Made by a program: the position numbers and the translations under genes | DNA from: Borrelia duttonii Ly | GTDB taxonomy: Bacteria > Spirochaetota > Spirochaetia > Borreliales > Borreliaceae | Length of the DNA: 64,000 nucleotides | Direction of reading: 5' to 3' | Assembly: GCF_000019685.1 (NCBI RefSeq) | Contig: NC_011229.1 | Span: 1-64,000, forward strand | Notes under the pieces: model-generated | The model's database searches: none | Seen by the model: the letters and a program-made list of their open reading frames with translations, nothing else | What the model was told of the DNA's origin: nothing | Part shown: one piece after another, positions 27,850-39,348 of the stretch | Layout: each line of letters starts with the position of its first letter | Position numbering within the stretch: position 1 is the first letter of the stretch

Positions 27850-28815
27850 ATGAAGAAAAAAAAGAACAAATGGACTAGAATAAAGCAAAAATTTAAATTT
27901 ATTATATTAAAAATATTAAGAAAACAACTTAAAAATGTCTTTAAAGATCCTAAACTAATATTAATTAGCACTTTACAAATAATAATGGGCTCACTCTTAA
28001 TGGCAATATCCACAAACATTTTATACATACCACATGGACTCTTAAGTGGTGGAATTGCGGGAATTTCATTGATGTTACACTATCTTTTAGATTTCAATCT
28101 AGGGCTTACAATCTTTATGTTAAATATTCCATTATTTATTATTGGAATAAAATTTTTAAATATAACTTTTGTAATTCAAAGCTGGATTGCAATGGCTTTA
28201 TATTCTTTAATAGTCAATTATTCACAATTTTTACAATATAAAATTCAACTAAATGACATGATACTTGTGTCAATTTTAGCAGGTTTAATATCAGGTCTTG
28301 GACTTGGCTTAATATTTAAAGCAAAAGGTTCATCGGGCGGTACGGATATAATTTCTATGATAATTAAAGAAAAATATTCAATTAGTATTGGAACTACAAA
28401 CTTTCTATTTAATCTTGCAGTATTGTTAATTGCAGCAACATTTTTTAATATCGAAATTGCTCTTTATACCCTCATAGCTTCATTTGTAACAGCTATAATG
28501 ACAGACAAAACAAGTACAGGATTTGGCAACCAAAAAGCAATTCTCATCATCTCAGATAAAGGAAAAGAGATATCCTACTTGCTTACCAATAAATTAAAAG
28601 TAGCAGCTACACTACTTGAAGGTAAAGGCGCTTGGGCTGGCAATGACAAAACCATAGTTTTTATAGTAGTTCCAACAATGCGTATGTCTAGAATCAAATA
28701 TATTTCTCAAAAAATTGACCCCAACTGTTTTATTACAGTCATTAACACAAATGAAATAACTGGTGGGAAAAAAATTATCGAAACAAATACAAATAAAAAT
28801 GACATTGCAAGTTAA
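27850..28815 (+). CDS. YitT family membrane protein
   Basis: The 321-residue protein has a basic cytoplasmic N-terminus, five or six membrane segments between residues 35 and 225, with the typical SGGIAGIS and KAKGSSGGTDIIS motifs, and a soluble C-terminal DUF2179 domain (about 235-310). YitT proteins are common inner-membrane proteins of uncertain transport function. The C-terminus overlaps the convergent pseudouridine synthase gene by 4 bp. Confidence 0.8.
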   Translation: MKKKKNKWTRIKQKFKFIILKILRKQLKNVFKDPKLILISTLQIIMGSLLMAISTNILYIPHGLLSGGIAGISLMLHYLLDFNLGLTIFMLNIPLFIIGIKFLNITFVIQSWIAMALYSLIVNYSQFLQYKIQLNDMILVSILAGLISGLGLGLIFKAKGSSGGTDIISMIIKEKYSISIGTTNFLFNLAVLLIAATFFNIEIALYTLIASFVTAIMTDKTSTGFGNQKAILIISDKGKEISYLLTNKLKVAATLLEGKGAWAGNDKTIVFIVVPTMRMSRIKYISQKIDPNCFITVINTNEITGGKKIIETNTNKNDIAS

Positions 28816-29792
28816 AACTTATCTAAAACAACATTCAAATCTTTAACAAGTAAATCCAATGTTGCATCATCATAAAAATTCGATAAAAAATCAATGAATC
28901 TTTTGGGCAATACTGAAATAAACTTCTTTAAAAAACCTTCTTTAATACTAATTTCAAGCTTAAAAGAATGAAGCATCAAAGATATTTCTTTAAATTCTTG
29001 ATCTAGCCTAGAATAAATATCATCGCCTAATATTGGATGATTTAAATATTTCATATGAACTCTTAATTGATGAGTACGCCCTGTTTTAGGTTGAAGAACT
29101 ACTAATGAATAATTTTTCATACTAATTAATACTTTATATTCGGTTAATGCTCTCTTTCCACTATTTTTATGCACAGTAAACTTTTTTCTATCATATCTAT
29201 CTCTATCTATAAAAGTATCAATAATTCCACTATCAACTTTAAAATTACCTTTAACAATCGCAATATAAACCTTCTTAACAGATCTATTCTTAAACTGCTC
29301 AAATAAGAAATTTAAAGTTTCCAGATTTTTAGCACAAATCATTACACCAGAAGTCTCTTTATCCAACCTATGCACAATTCCAGGTCTAATTTTATTTTCC
29401 TGAAACTTATATCTTAAATTCGATATATGATGTAATAAAAAATTCACAACAGTATTCTCTAAATTTGATATACCAGGATGACTTAAAATCCCTTGAGGTT
29501 TTTCTATAACAATGACATTTATGTCCTCATAAAGAATATTAATGGGCAAATTCAAGGGTACCAAATATTCTCCTAAATCAATACTTTCATTAAATTCTAT
29601 TAATATTCTATCATTTATAAAAACGGGCTTAGATAATTTAATTGCACTAAAATAACCATCATTAAATTTAAATGCTTTTAATTCCCTCTTTTTAATCTGA
29701 CTTCTATTAAAAAGACACAAATGTTCTGATAAATAAATATCTAATCTTTGAGAATTATGCTTTACAATAAACTCTTTTTTAAGTTTTTCCAT
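28812..29792 (-). CDS. RluA/RluD family pseudouridine synthase
   Basis: The 326-residue protein has an N-terminal S4-like RNA-binding region (residues 12-75) and the catalytic domain with GIVHRLDKETSGVM (Asp144), and KTGRTHQLRVHMKYLNHPILGD near 238. Family members modify 23S rRNA or tRNA uridines; the exact target (RluD-like sites of 23S rRNA or another) is not set by sequence alone. The stop of the preceding start region directly abuts the gene at 29793. Confidence 0.85.
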   Translation of the reverse strand: MEKLKKEFIVKHNSQRLDIYLSEHLCLFNRSQIKKRELKAFKFNDGYFSAIKLSKPVFINDRILIEFNESIDLGEYLVPLNLPINILYEDINVIVIEKPQGILSHPGISNLENTVVNFLLHHISNLRYKFQENKIRPGIVHRLDKETSGVMICAKNLETLNFLFEQFKNRSVKKVYIAIVKGNFKVDSGIIDTFIDRDRYDRKKFTVHKNSGKRALTEYKVLISMKNYSLVVLQPKTGRTHQLRVHMKYLNHPILGDDIYSRLDQEFKEISLMLHSFKLEISIKEGFLKKFISVLPKRFIDFLSNFYDDATLDLLVKDLNVVLDKF

Positions 29793-30299
29793 CTAAGAAT
29801 AAATCAAGCTATCAATCAAAGCAATAATTAATGATATTGCAAGTCCAACTGACGTAGAAACTACAAATTTTTTAAAATTTTCATCTTTAGAAAGTTTAAA
29901 ATTACTCGCAAAAGGATATGGAAAACTTTTTGCACCAGTGCTATTAAAATAATAAGATAAATCAAAACAATACAAACCTAAAAACAAAGCTATAGGAAAA
30001 GCACCAATACTTATTGCTGAAAACCTAAAAACTTTTTTACCCCAATTAGAATTAATAGTTTTTTCTATATTTAAATCCTTATTTTCCTGAATATCTTTAT
30101 AAAAAAAATCATCGTTAAATTGAAACTTATCAAAAATTTCATTACCAAAATTAGTATTATTTTCGCTGAAATAAATTTCATTCTCCAGCGAAAATTTTTG
30201 ACTTAAATTTAAATATTCAAAATCTAATTTAGTATAACCTAAAGAATTTGAATAAAGGATAAAAATATTGCAAATAAAAAGCAAAAATATAATCATCAT
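29793..30299 (-). CDS. Hypothetical membrane protein between pfp and the RluA-family gene
   Basis: The 168-residue protein has an N-terminal hydrophobic signal or anchor (residues 2-19), a polar region rich in Asn and Phe (20-85), and two membrane segments near 95-112 and 145-165. No family was recognised. It is 7 bp after pfp and abuts the pseudouridine synthase gene, so it is probably co-transcribed. Confidence 0.65.
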   Translation of the reverse strand: MMIIFLLFICNIFILYSNSLGYTKLDFEYLNLSQKFSLENEIYFSENNTNFGNEIFDKFQFNDDFFYKDIQENKDLNIEKTINSNWGKKVFRFSAISIGAFPIALFLGLYCFDLSYYFNSTGAKSFPYPFASNFKLSKDENFKKFVVSTSVGLAISLIIALIDSLIYS

Positions 30300-30306
30300 T
30301 AATAAT

Positions 30307-31995
<1,689 letters not shown>

Positions 31996-32040
31996 CTAAA
32001 TTATTATTAAGTAAATACTAAAATAATTAATCATTAATAT

Positions 32041-33081
32041 CTATATATGACTTAAAAATAAAGTAGCATCACCATAAGAAAAAAATCTGTAATTCATTGT
32101 AACAGCTTCTCTATAAGCATTAAATACGAAATCTTTACCACCAAAAGAAGAGACTAACATTAAAAGTGTCGATTCTGGTGTATGAAAATTTGTAAAAAGC
32201 ATATCAACAGATTTAAATTTATAATTTTTACCTGGATAAATAAAAAGATTGGTTTTCTGTTCACCTCTAGTAAACCTCCCCTTTTGTTTATCATAAGCAG
32301 ATTCCAATGCCCTAAGAGTAGTAGTCCCAACAGCTAAAATTTTTTTACCTAAAGACTTAGCCCTCTCAAGCCTACAAGCTACAGAATCTCTTATTGAAAA
32401 ACTTTCAAAATGCATTTTATGTTTTTCTATTGTTTTGGTCCTAACGGGAAGAAAAGTCCCAAGTCCAACATGAAGTGTAATAAAATCATATTCAATATTA
32501 TTCTGAGCAAATTTAGAAAATAATTCTTCACTAAAATGTAAACCCGCTGTAGCTGATGCTGATGAACCAATATATTTTGAATAAATAGTCTGATAACGAT
32601 CTTCATCCTCTTTATCATAATCTCTTTTAATATAAGGGGGCAAAGGAATAAACCCATACTGTTCAAAATAAGATTCATCCACATATCTATTAAATTTAAT
32701 CGTAAATTCATTATCTAATTTTGAAATTATCTGAGCTGACAAATCCTGAGGAAATCTATACACTTTACCAACTTTTTGTCTTTTAGCCTTAGAAATTAAA
32801 GACGTAAATGTATCTCCTGTCAATCTATTTAAAATTAAAAACTCAACATTACCATCATAATCTGTCTTAGCATATATCCTCGATTTCCTTACTCTTGAAT
32901 CATTAAATACTAAAAAAGTATTGCTGCCAATATACTTTAAAATATCATTTACTGAATCAGTATGATAAATTTTTTGACAAATAGAATCCAAAACCATTAA
33001 TTTTGCCAAACCTCTTCTTTCACTTGGATACTGTGCTATTAAGTGATGTGGTAAATCAAAATAAAATTCCTTAGTCTCCAT
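32041..33081 (-). CDS. queA: S-adenosylmethionine:tRNA ribosyltransferase-isomerase
   Basis: The 346-residue product is full-length QueA: it opens [20 protein letters not shown] and contains [16 protein letters not shown] and [12 protein letters not shown], both highly conserved. QueA turns preQ1 in tRNA into epoxyqueuosine using SAM. The start chosen is the ATG at 33081, just past the ruvB stop; the frame is open 18 bp further. It forms a cluster with ruvB and ruvA, as in many bacteria. Confidence 0.93.
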   Translation of the reverse strand: METKEFYFDLPHHLIAQYPSERRGLAKLMVLDSICQKIYHTDSVNDILKYIGSNTFLVFNDSRVRKSRIYAKTDYDGNVEFLILNRLTGDTFTSLISKAKRQKVGKVYRFPQDLSAQIISKLDNEFTIKFNRYVDESYFEQYGFIPLPPYIKRDYDKEDEDRYQTIYSKYIGSSASATAGLHFSEELFSKFAQNNIEYDFITLHVGLGTFLPVRTKTIEKHKMHFESFSIRDSVACRLERAKSLGKKILAVGTTTLRALESAYDKQKGRFTRGEQKTNLFIYPGKNYKFKSVDMLFTNFHTPESTLLMLVSSFGGKDFVFNAYREAVTMNYRFFSYGDATLFLSHI

Positions 33082-33082
33082 A

Positions 33083-34105
33083 CTACCTACTAATATCAAA
33101 AATGGTTTGATTATTTTTGTTTAAATTTAAATGCAAATACGCAAAATCAGTAGCTCTGCGTCCTCTATTAGTTCTCTCAATAAAACCCCTTAAAACAAGA
33201 TAAGGTTCATAAAAATCTTCAAGAGAATCTGCTGTCTCTCCAACAGCAATTGCTAAGGTTTCAATTCCAACAGGACCACCTCTAAATTTTAATATCAAAT
33301 TTTTCAAAATATTCCTATCTTGTTCATCAAGTCCCTCATGATCAATTTTCAACATCTCAAGTCCAGCAGTCACAACATCTTCTGTAATTAAATCATAACC
33401 ACCAACCTGAGCAAAATCTCTCATTCTCCTTAAAAGTTTATTTGCCATACGAGGAGTTCCTCTTGAACTTTTTGCAAGAAGCAAGGCAGCTTTATCATTC
33501 AATTTAACATTTAAAATAAAAGCACTTCTTTTTATAATTTTTGAAAGCTCATCCTCATTATAAAGATCAAATCTAAATACAATTCCAAATCTTGCATACA
33601 AGGGTGACGCTACTTTTCCTGGCTTTGTAGTAGCCCCAATTAAAGTAAACTTAGGAATTGACATTCTTACAGTCCTTGCAACAGCACCTTGGCCAACTAT
33701 ACAATCTATCTTATAATCTTCCATTGCAATATAAAGCATTTCCTCTATTGCAGGTTTAAGTCTATGTATTTCATCAATAAATAAAACACTCTTATCATTA
33801 AGGGTCATTAAAATTCCAACAATATCTTTTGGTTTCTCAAAAGCTGGTGCTGAAGTTATTTTAATCGTAGTATTCATTTCAAGGGCAATAATACTAGCCA
33901 AAGTAGTCTTTCCAAGTCCCGGAGGACCACTTAAAAACACATGATCAAGCGCCTCATTCCTGTCTCTAGATGCTTTGATGAAAATATCTAAATTATCTTT
34001 AATATGAGATTGCCCTGAAAAATCTTTAAGAAATTCTGGTCTAAGATCATCTTCATTATTGTCATAAAGAAAATTTTTTTCAGAATTTAAAAAGCCCAAA
34101 TCCAC
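33083..34105 (-). CDS. ruvB: Holliday junction branch-migration ATPase RuvB
   Basis: The 340-residue AAA+ protein has Walker [13 protein letters not shown] near residue 60, Walker [10 protein letters not shown] near 108, sensor 1 LIGATTKPG near 156, and the C-terminal winged-helix with [13 protein letters not shown]. It drives branch migration with RuvA during recombination, which is of note beside a recombining antigen archive. RuvC is usually absent in Borrelia. Confidence 0.96.
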   Translation of the reverse strand: MDLGFLNSEKNFLYDNNEDDLRPEFLKDFSGQSHIKDNLDIFIKASRDRNEALDHVFLSGPPGLGKTTLASIIALEMNTTIKITSAPAFEKPKDIVGILMTLNDKSVLFIDEIHRLKPAIEEMLYIAMEDYKIDCIVGQGAVARTVRMSIPKFTLIGATTKPGKVASPLYARFGIVFRFDLYNEDELSKIIKRSAFILNVKLNDKAALLLAKSSRGTPRMANKLLRRMRDFAQVGGYDLITEDVVTAGLEMLKIDHEGLDEQDRNILKNLILKFRGGPVGIETLAIAVGETADSLEDFYEPYLVLRGFIERTNRGRRATDFAYLHLNLNKNNQTIFDISR

Positions 34106-34157
34106 TTAAATTTCACCCTTTTTACTCAAAATTAATCATATACCTCTAAAATAAAAT

Positions 34158-34748
34158 CTAAACTGAAAGTCTTTTTAAAGTCTCTGTAAATAAAAATTGT
34201 TCTTGTTCGGCTTCTTTTAAAATTAAAAATTTATCACTAAGCATAATTTCTCTAAACGCAACTACAACCAATTTTCTATCAAAACCCATATTCACAATTG
34301 ATTGTTCAAGCTCTTTAAATTTCAACATATACGAACTTGATTCATCACCCTTTACAAGTTTACCTCTAAGTTTTAAAAATATTTTCCCTGCTATTTTATT
34401 TCCAATACCTTTAACCTTAGAAATAAGATTAATATCTTCTTTTGCAATAGCAAGCCGAAATGCATCATATTTAATTCCAGATAATATTTTCAAAGCCGCT
34501 TTTGGTCCTATTCCATCAACACCAATTAAATCTTCAAAAACTTCCCGTTCTGATATATTTAAAAATCCAAAAAGCTTAACATCATCATCTCTAAAATGAA
34601 AATAGGTTAATATTTCAACATCTTCTAACAACCTCAATTCCATTTTACAAAAAGAACTAACTAAAATCTCAAATTCAAACGGAAAAGCTAAAATAATAAT
34701 ACTAGATTCTTTTTTATCTACAATCTTACCATAAATTTTATTAATCAT
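34158..34748 (-). CDS. ruvA: Holliday junction DNA-binding protein RuvA
   Basis: The 196-residue protein has the OB-fold N-terminus (MINKIYGKIVDKKESSIII), the helix-hairpin-helix pair with GVDGIGPKAALKIL near residue 77 and VKGIGNKIAGKIFLKL near 110, and a C-terminal domain that contacts RuvB. It forms the tetramer clamp on four-way junctions. No ribosome binding site is seen; a TATAAT lies only 8 nt before the ATG, hinting at a leaderless transcript. Confidence 0.94.
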   Translation of the reverse strand: MINKIYGKIVDKKESSIIILAFPFEFEILVSSFCKMELRLLEDVEILTYFHFRDDDVKLFGFLNISEREVFEDLIGVDGIGPKAALKILSGIKYDAFRLAIAKEDINLISKVKGIGNKIAGKIFLKLRGKLVKGDESSSYMLKFKELEQSIVNMGFDRKLVVVAFREIMLSDKFLILKEAEQEQFLFTETLKRLSV

Positions 34749-34756
34749 AGAACTAA

Positions 34757-34762
34757 ATTATA
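34757..34762 (-). promoter_or_regulatory. -10 box of ruvA, positioned for a leaderless transcript
   Basis: TATAAT on the minus strand lies 8 nt before the ATG at 34748. No convincing -35 element was found, and no Shine-Dalgarno sequence fits between. Confidence 0.4.
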
Positions 34763-34830
34763 ATTCATAAAAATTCAAGCTTATCTTATTTATAAAAATA
34801 AAAGCAAAATAAAAAAACTTTAACACTATA

Positions 34831-35562
34831 CTAACAAATATCATCAACAATTTCTAAATTATGATAAACTTCTTGTACATCATCACAATCTTCCAATTTT
34901 TCAATAATAGCAAGTACTTTATCCATTTGTTCTTTATCTAAAGCAACTTTACTCTCAGGAACAAGTGCAACCTCTGCAATATCCTCTTCAAACTTAGTTC
35001 GCAAAATAGATGAAACGGATTCAAAATTATCAGCACTCGTTATTACTTCTACTTGAGAACCTTCACTATAAATATCTTCTGCACCTGCTTCCAATGCAAG
35101 CTCTATTATTTCATCCTCATGATATTTATCTAAATTGTAAGAAATCAATCCCTTTTTATGAAACATATAAGAAACAGAACCTGGAGCTCCAAGAGAACCC
35201 CCACTTTTTGAGAGAACACTTCTCACTTCACTTGCTGTCCTATTCTTATTATCCGTCAAACATTTAATTATTAAAGCCACACCATAAAGAGCATAGGCTT
35301 CATAAGTAAGTTCAAAATATTCAGATCCCATATTATCACCAATGCCCTTTTTTATTGCCTTTTCAATATTATCCTTAGGCATATTAGCAACTCTAGCCTT
35401 ATTAACAGCAAGTCTCAAGCGAGGATTAGAATCAATATCTCCTCCTCCCATTCTAGCGGCAATACTTATTTCACGAATTAACTTAGTAAAAATCTTATTT
35501 CTCTTAGCATCAAGAGTACCTTTCTTTCTCTTTATAGTTGACCATTTACTGTGACCAGACAT
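34831..35562 (-). CDS. yebC: YebC/PmpR family regulator (TACO1-like)
   Basis: The 243-residue protein begins MSGHSKWSTIKRKKGTLDAK, the highly conserved YebC start, and contains RMGGGDIDSNPRLRLAVNKA near residue 39. In Borrelia and other bacteria this family is linked to transcription control and, more recently, to translation of proline-rich stretches; in B. burgdorferi a YebC protein affects vls antigen switching. The ATG directly abuts the folD stop (TGAATG), with the GGAGG site inside the end of folD. Confidence 0.92.
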   Translation of the reverse strand: MSGHSKWSTIKRKKGTLDAKRNKIFTKLIREISIAARMGGGDIDSNPRLRLAVNKARVANMPKDNIEKAIKKGIGDNMGSEYFELTYEAYALYGVALIIKCLTDNKNRTASEVRSVLSKSGGSLGAPGSVSYMFHKKGLISYNLDKYHEDEIIELALEAGAEDIYSEGSQVEVITSADNFESVSSILRTKFEEDIAEVALVPESKVALDKEQMDKVLAIIEKLEDCDDVQEVYHNLEIVDDIC

Positions 35563-36468
35563 TCAAACCTCCACCAATTTCATCAATTTTTCTAAAAGAT
35601 CAAACTTCTTACGCCTAATTAAATAGGCTTTAATTGTATTAAACATCAACATAAGAACTGTAACAGGCCCAACTCCCCCTATTACAGGAGTAATGAACCT
35701 AACACGATCCTTTACTGCCTCAAAATCAACATCACCTACAAGAACACTACTATTATTAACATCTACTCTAGAAATACCAATATCAATAACATAAGGATGT
35801 CCAACTATCATACTAGCATCTATTAATTTAGGTTTTCCAACAGCAGAAATAATAACATCTGCTTGTTTTACATAAAAATCTAAATTGACAGTTTTACTAT
35901 GACAAACAATAACAGTTGCATTATAAGGCTTACAAGAGAGCAAAATAGAAATGGCTCTCCCAACAAGCAAGCTTCTACCAATAACAACAACAGTTTTGCC
36001 AGAAATTTCTATTTTATAATCAAATAAAATTTTCAATACAGCAAGAGCCGTACAAGGAATAAACCCTCTCTTATCTCCCGAAACTAATTTACCCAAATTC
36101 ACAAAAGAAAGTCCATCTACATCCTTTATACTTAATATGCTATTTAAAATCATATTCACATCTATTTTATTAGCAAGTGGCAACTGAACAATAATCCCAT
36201 CAGTATAATCATTTGTATTTTCAATCTCAATTAAACGCAAAATGTCATCTTGATGCGAATTCTCACTCAACCTAATAACATTAAAGTTAATACCAATTTC
36301 TTTAGATACTCTCTCCTTAACAGAAACATAAAGTTCACTTGCAGGACTATTATTTGCCAAAATTACTTTAAGAGAAATTTTATTTACTAAATTATGATAG
36401 ATCAAGAACTCTTTTAACAACAAATAATATCGATTTGCAAAAATTTTACCATCAAAAACACTGCTCAC
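35563..36468 (-). CDS. folD: Bifunctional methylenetetrahydrofolate dehydrogenase/cyclohydrolase
   Basis: The 301-residue enzyme has the FolD features: an N-terminal VFDGKIFANRYY, the GIIVQLPLANKID motif near residue 90, a VVIGRSLLVGRAIS nucleotide-binding loop near 160, and the terminal GGVGPVTVLMLM. It supplies one-carbon units. The frame is open to an ATG at 36504, but GTG at 36466-36468 follows a strong GGAGGGGAGGG tract and gives the family-typical N-terminus; the ATG sits only 5 nt after a TATAAT and is less likely. Confidence 0.9.
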   Translation of the reverse strand: MSSVFDGKIFANRYYLLLKEFLIYHNLVNKISLKVILANNSPASELYVSVKERVSKEIGINFNVIRLSENSHQDDILRLIEIENTNDYTDGIIVQLPLANKIDVNMILNSILSIKDVDGLSFVNLGKLVSGDKRGFIPCTALAVLKILFDYKIEISGKTVVVIGRSLLVGRAISILLSCKPYNATVIVCHSKTVNLDFYVKQADVIISAVGKPKLIDASMIVGHPYVIDIGISRVDVNNSSVLVGDVDFEAVKDRVRFITPVIGGVGPVTVLMLMFNTIKAYLIRRKKFDLLEKLMKLVEV

Positions 36469-36564
36469 ATAAGCCCTCCCCTCCACCAATCTAGTTTGAA
36501 GCATTATCCATTATACTATATTGTACTTTAAGTATAAACATGAATAAATGCATATAAAAATTAA

Positions 36565-36593
36565 TTGTAATAAAAACTATTTTTCAATATAAT
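36565..36593 (+). promoter_or_regulatory. Promoter of the predicted barrel protein gene
   Basis: TTGTAA (36565-36570) and TATAAT (36588-36593) with an optimal 17-nt spacer, ending 38 bp before the chosen start at 36632. Confidence 0.65.
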
Positions 36594-36631
36594 AACTTTT
36601 AAAAGAAAGAATTTTGAAAATATGGAGAATA

Positions 36632-37267
36632 ATGAAAAAAATTTTTTTAACGGGGTTTATTTTAGTATTATTGTTACACATAAATACAAAAAAGCTAGAA
36701 GCATATTCAATCGACAGAAATGGGAACTCCATTATAGAAGTAGATTTAAGTCTAGGAATTCCCCTATTTTACAATGATCTATCAAACATTTTCTCTTCAA
36801 ACCTATATCCCGGTGGCCTTGGAGCAGCCAAGTATAAATACCATATATTAAACAACCTGTCTATAGGAGCAGAACTTAGATATATATTTAATTTTGACAT
36901 TAATCACTCATTTAATTTATTAAACCCTGACTCTGTAATAGGCAAGACACTTACCATAGTACCTATTACATTCCTAACAACTTACGTATTTGACATAGGT
37001 GAACTTTTTCAAATACCCATATTTTCAAACATAGGACTTACTTTAAATTATTATGGAGACAAAAGTGATAGTATTTCAAATTTAAGAACATTCGATACAA
37101 TGCCTGTAATATCTATTGGTTCTGGGATTTTCTGGAATTTTAATTACAAATGGGCTTTAGGAGTTACAACTTCATGGTGGGCAATGTTTGAATTTGGAAA
37201 TTCAGCTAAAACTGCCCATTTTTTACTAATATCACTCTCAATAATAGTAAATATGAACAAATTATAG
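36632..37267 (+). CDS. Predicted outer-membrane beta-barrel protein
   Basis: The 211-residue product has a signal peptide (MKKIFLTGFILVLLLHINTKKLEA) and then alternating amphipathic segments rich in aromatic residues, such as YHILNNLSIGAELRYIFNF and WALGVTTSWWAMFEF. These are typical of a small eight-strand barrel, although the chain does not end in the classical Phe. It matches the position of BB0027, for which barrel structure has been predicted. A GGAG site precedes the chosen ATG; a TTG at 36614 is less likely. The BAM-associated lipoprotein gene follows 7 bp later. Confidence 0.65.
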   Translation: MKKIFLTGFILVLLLHINTKKLEAYSIDRNGNSIIEVDLSLGIPLFYNDLSNIFSSNLYPGGLGAAKYKYHILNNLSIGAELRYIFNFDINHSFNLLNPDSVIGKTLTIVPITFLTTYVFDIGELFQIPIFSNIGLTLNYYGDKSDSISNLRTFDTMPVISIGSGIFWNFNYKWALGVTTSWWAMFEFGNSAKTAHFLLISLSIIVNMNKL

Positions 37268-37274
37268 GTAAATT

Positions 37275-38306
37275 ATGAATAAAAAAAACTTCAAAAAATT
37301 AATTATAATAATATTAACATTTTTAAACCTAGAATGCTCAAGTGAATCTATCTTTTCTCAACTTAGCAAATTACAAAAAATTAATAGTAACAATAACATT
37401 TTAGATAGCTCAAGTCCAACTGGTATTTCATTAATAAACAATACTCTTTATATTGCAGCCATGCATCTATTTAAAAAGGAAAACGGAAATATAACAAGAG
37501 TAAATTTTAGCAATTCTTATGAATTTGTGATCGATCTCGTCAATGTGTCAGGAAAAACATATTTGTTAGTACAAAATAAAAATGGACAATTAGAACTATA
37601 TTCTTTTGAAGATAATGATTGGAAACTTTTATTCCAAAAAAATGTAACTCCAATTAAATTTCTAAAATCTATAGGTATAAGCGAAATTACCGCAGCTTAT
37701 ATCCTGGCAATAGAAAACAATGGCAAACAAATTATTCTAGATACAAATGGAAATAATCAAACTCCCAATTCTGCAACTCATAATGACAAGTTTTATCAAA
37801 TTTCAAATAGCAATAAATCAATTACGGGAAGATTTGCTAAAATTTGGAAATTAAATAGTAGCGAAATTACAAAAGTTAATACAACAAATGAAATAATGGC
37901 AATAATAGACACAAATATTCGCGGTTCGCAAGAAACTTTAGTATTTACTGGAAGAAATACTGACTCAACAGACAATAAATTTGAAATATATTCAAATAAA
38001 GACAATTATAAATCTCCAATATTCAATCGTGATAACATAGGAGAATTTATTGCATACTTTGCAAGAGAATTCCATGACATAATACTGATTGGAAGTAGTA
38101 ATGGATTTGTAGAACTTATTAAAGATAAGGATACTTTTATCTTACAACCACCCTCACAATCTGTATTGTCAGGTTCTTACAATGGCTCGCAATTAAGTAA
38201 AACCAGACTTAATGATATCATACCTATATCAAAAGAAATAATTTATATATTAACACAAGGAAAAGGACTATGGAAAATCGAAAATAAAAAGTTAATTAAA
38301 GAATAA
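37275..38306 (+). CDS. BB0028-type lipoprotein, BAM complex accessory
   Basis: The 343-residue protein has a lipoprotein signal peptide with a LNLEC lipobox (Cys21). The rest is beta-rich with repeated motifs such as GISLINNTLYIAAMHLF and ILTQGKGLWKIENK, which suggest a propeller-like fold. From position it corresponds to BB0028, reported in B. burgdorferi as a partner of BamA with BB0324. The link is from gene order and character, not from an alignment. Its end overlaps the convergent DUF188 gene by 15 bp. Confidence 0.75.
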   Translation: MNKKNFKKLIIIILTFLNLECSSESIFSQLSKLQKINSNNNILDSSSPTGISLINNTLYIAAMHLFKKENGNITRVNFSNSYEFVIDLVNVSGKTYLLVQNKNGQLELYSFEDNDWKLLFQKNVTPIKFLKSIGISEITAAYILAIENNGKQIILDTNGNNQTPNSATHNDKFYQISNSNKSITGRFAKIWKLNSSEITKVNTTNEIMAIIDTNIRGSQETLVFTGRNTDSTDNKFEIYSNKDNYKSPIFNRDNIGEFIAYFAREFHDIILIGSSNGFVELIKDKDTFILQPPSQSVLSGSYNGSQLSKTRLNDIIPISKEIIYILTQGKGLWKIENKKLIKE

Positions 38307-38723
38307 ACGATGAAAATTCATTGTAAAATTTGAATATTTAATTTTATGAGTTTCCTTATAAAAAGATTTTCTAATTTTAATATCTAAGTTAACATTTAAT
38401 TTAGCTCTAAAGTGCAAATAACTTATATTGTTTCTATCGAAAATTTGACCCTCATCATTCATAACTTTAATTTGACAATCTAATAAGCTTTTAACAAATA
38501 ATATATCTCTAGTAATCACCATACTATTTTTATCAACTAATTCCAAAATAAAAGAATCAACATCACTTACAACTTTAACAAAAGTATTTTTGAATATCTT
38601 TAATTTTAGCTTCCTATTTGCAACCAAAATAAGTTCTACATTTCTACTTAACACAAAATTTTGCAAAAACTTTATTATTTCCAAATTACAAGAATCAGCA
38701 TCAACAAAAATTTTATTTAACAA
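38292..38723 (-). CDS. DUF188 / YaiI-YqxD family protein
   Basis: The 143-residue protein has the family's opening FVDADSCNLEIIKFL and the central motif VITRDILFVKSLLDCQIKVMNDEG, in line with a PIN-like nuclease fold with acidic residues grouped at one end. Family function is unproven. It overlaps the end of the upstream signal-peptidase-like gene by 11 bp. Confidence 0.75.
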   Translation of the reverse strand: MLNKIFVDADSCNLEIIKFLQNFVLSRNVELILVANRKLKLKIFKNTFVKVVSDVDSFILELVDKNSMVITRDILFVKSLLDCQIKVMNDEGQIFDRNNISYLHFRAKLNVNLDIKIRKSFYKETHKIKYSNFTMNFHRLFFN

Positions 38724-39348
38724 CCTTATAACCCATTATTTTTAGCAATAAAAAAGATAAAATATCAGCCTGTCCCACAGGACCAAATACCCTAGAATCA
38801 TTTAGTACTTCTAAATTTTCATTTAAAAGAAAAAATTCATTTTTTTTTAAAAAATAACATTTAATTACTTCATCAAAACCAAAGAAATCATTTAATTTAT
38901 AACCTATCATCAAATTACCATTCAAATAATAAGAATTATTAACTTGTCTATATACTAAAACATCAAAACCCTTAACGTATACTAAATCTCCCCAAGTAGC
39001 AACTATTTTTGCAATCTTATAACTACCTATATTGAAAATATTATTTAAAAAAAATAAATCTCTCAAAAATTTAAAAATAAAATTGTATCTTAAATTTGGA
39101 TCTTCATAAATAACAATATCATTTAATGTTAACGGAATAAAAAAAGTACGTATATGTTTTGAAACAAAAACTAAAGTATTGTTTTTTGTTATCAAAGAAA
39201 ACATCTCATCACCTTGAAAAGTAAAAATTTGTAAAACAAATTTTGTAACAAAATAATTAGATAGCAAAAATAACAAAATAATTTTAAAAAAAATTTTTCT
39301 TCTTTGTTTTCTTAAAAGTCTCTGTTCAAAAGTTAAATAACCGGGCAT
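38713..39348 (-). CDS. Signal peptidase I homologue without the catalytic serine
   Basis: The 211-residue protein has one N-terminal membrane segment (about 20-42) followed by S26-type sequence. The catalytic box, normally P-S-x-S-M, reads TFQGDEMFSL, without serine before Met49. The general-base region reads IAKIVATWGDLVYVKG, so the lysine is present, and the C-terminal box reads NDSRVFGPV. This is either a non-catalytic partner of the intact enzyme encoded just upstream or an altered peptidase. Its start follows that gene's stop directly. Confidence 0.75.
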   Translation of the reverse strand: MPGYLTFEQRLLRKQRRKIFFKIILLFLLSNYFVTKFVLQIFTFQGDEMFSLITKNNTLVFVSKHIRTFFIPLTLNDIVIYEDPNLRYNFIFKFLRDLFFLNNIFNIGSYKIAKIVATWGDLVYVKGFDVLVYRQVNNSYYLNGNLMIGYKLNDFFGFDEVIKCYFLKKNEFFLLNENLEVLNDSRVFGPVGQADILSFLLLKIMGYKVVK

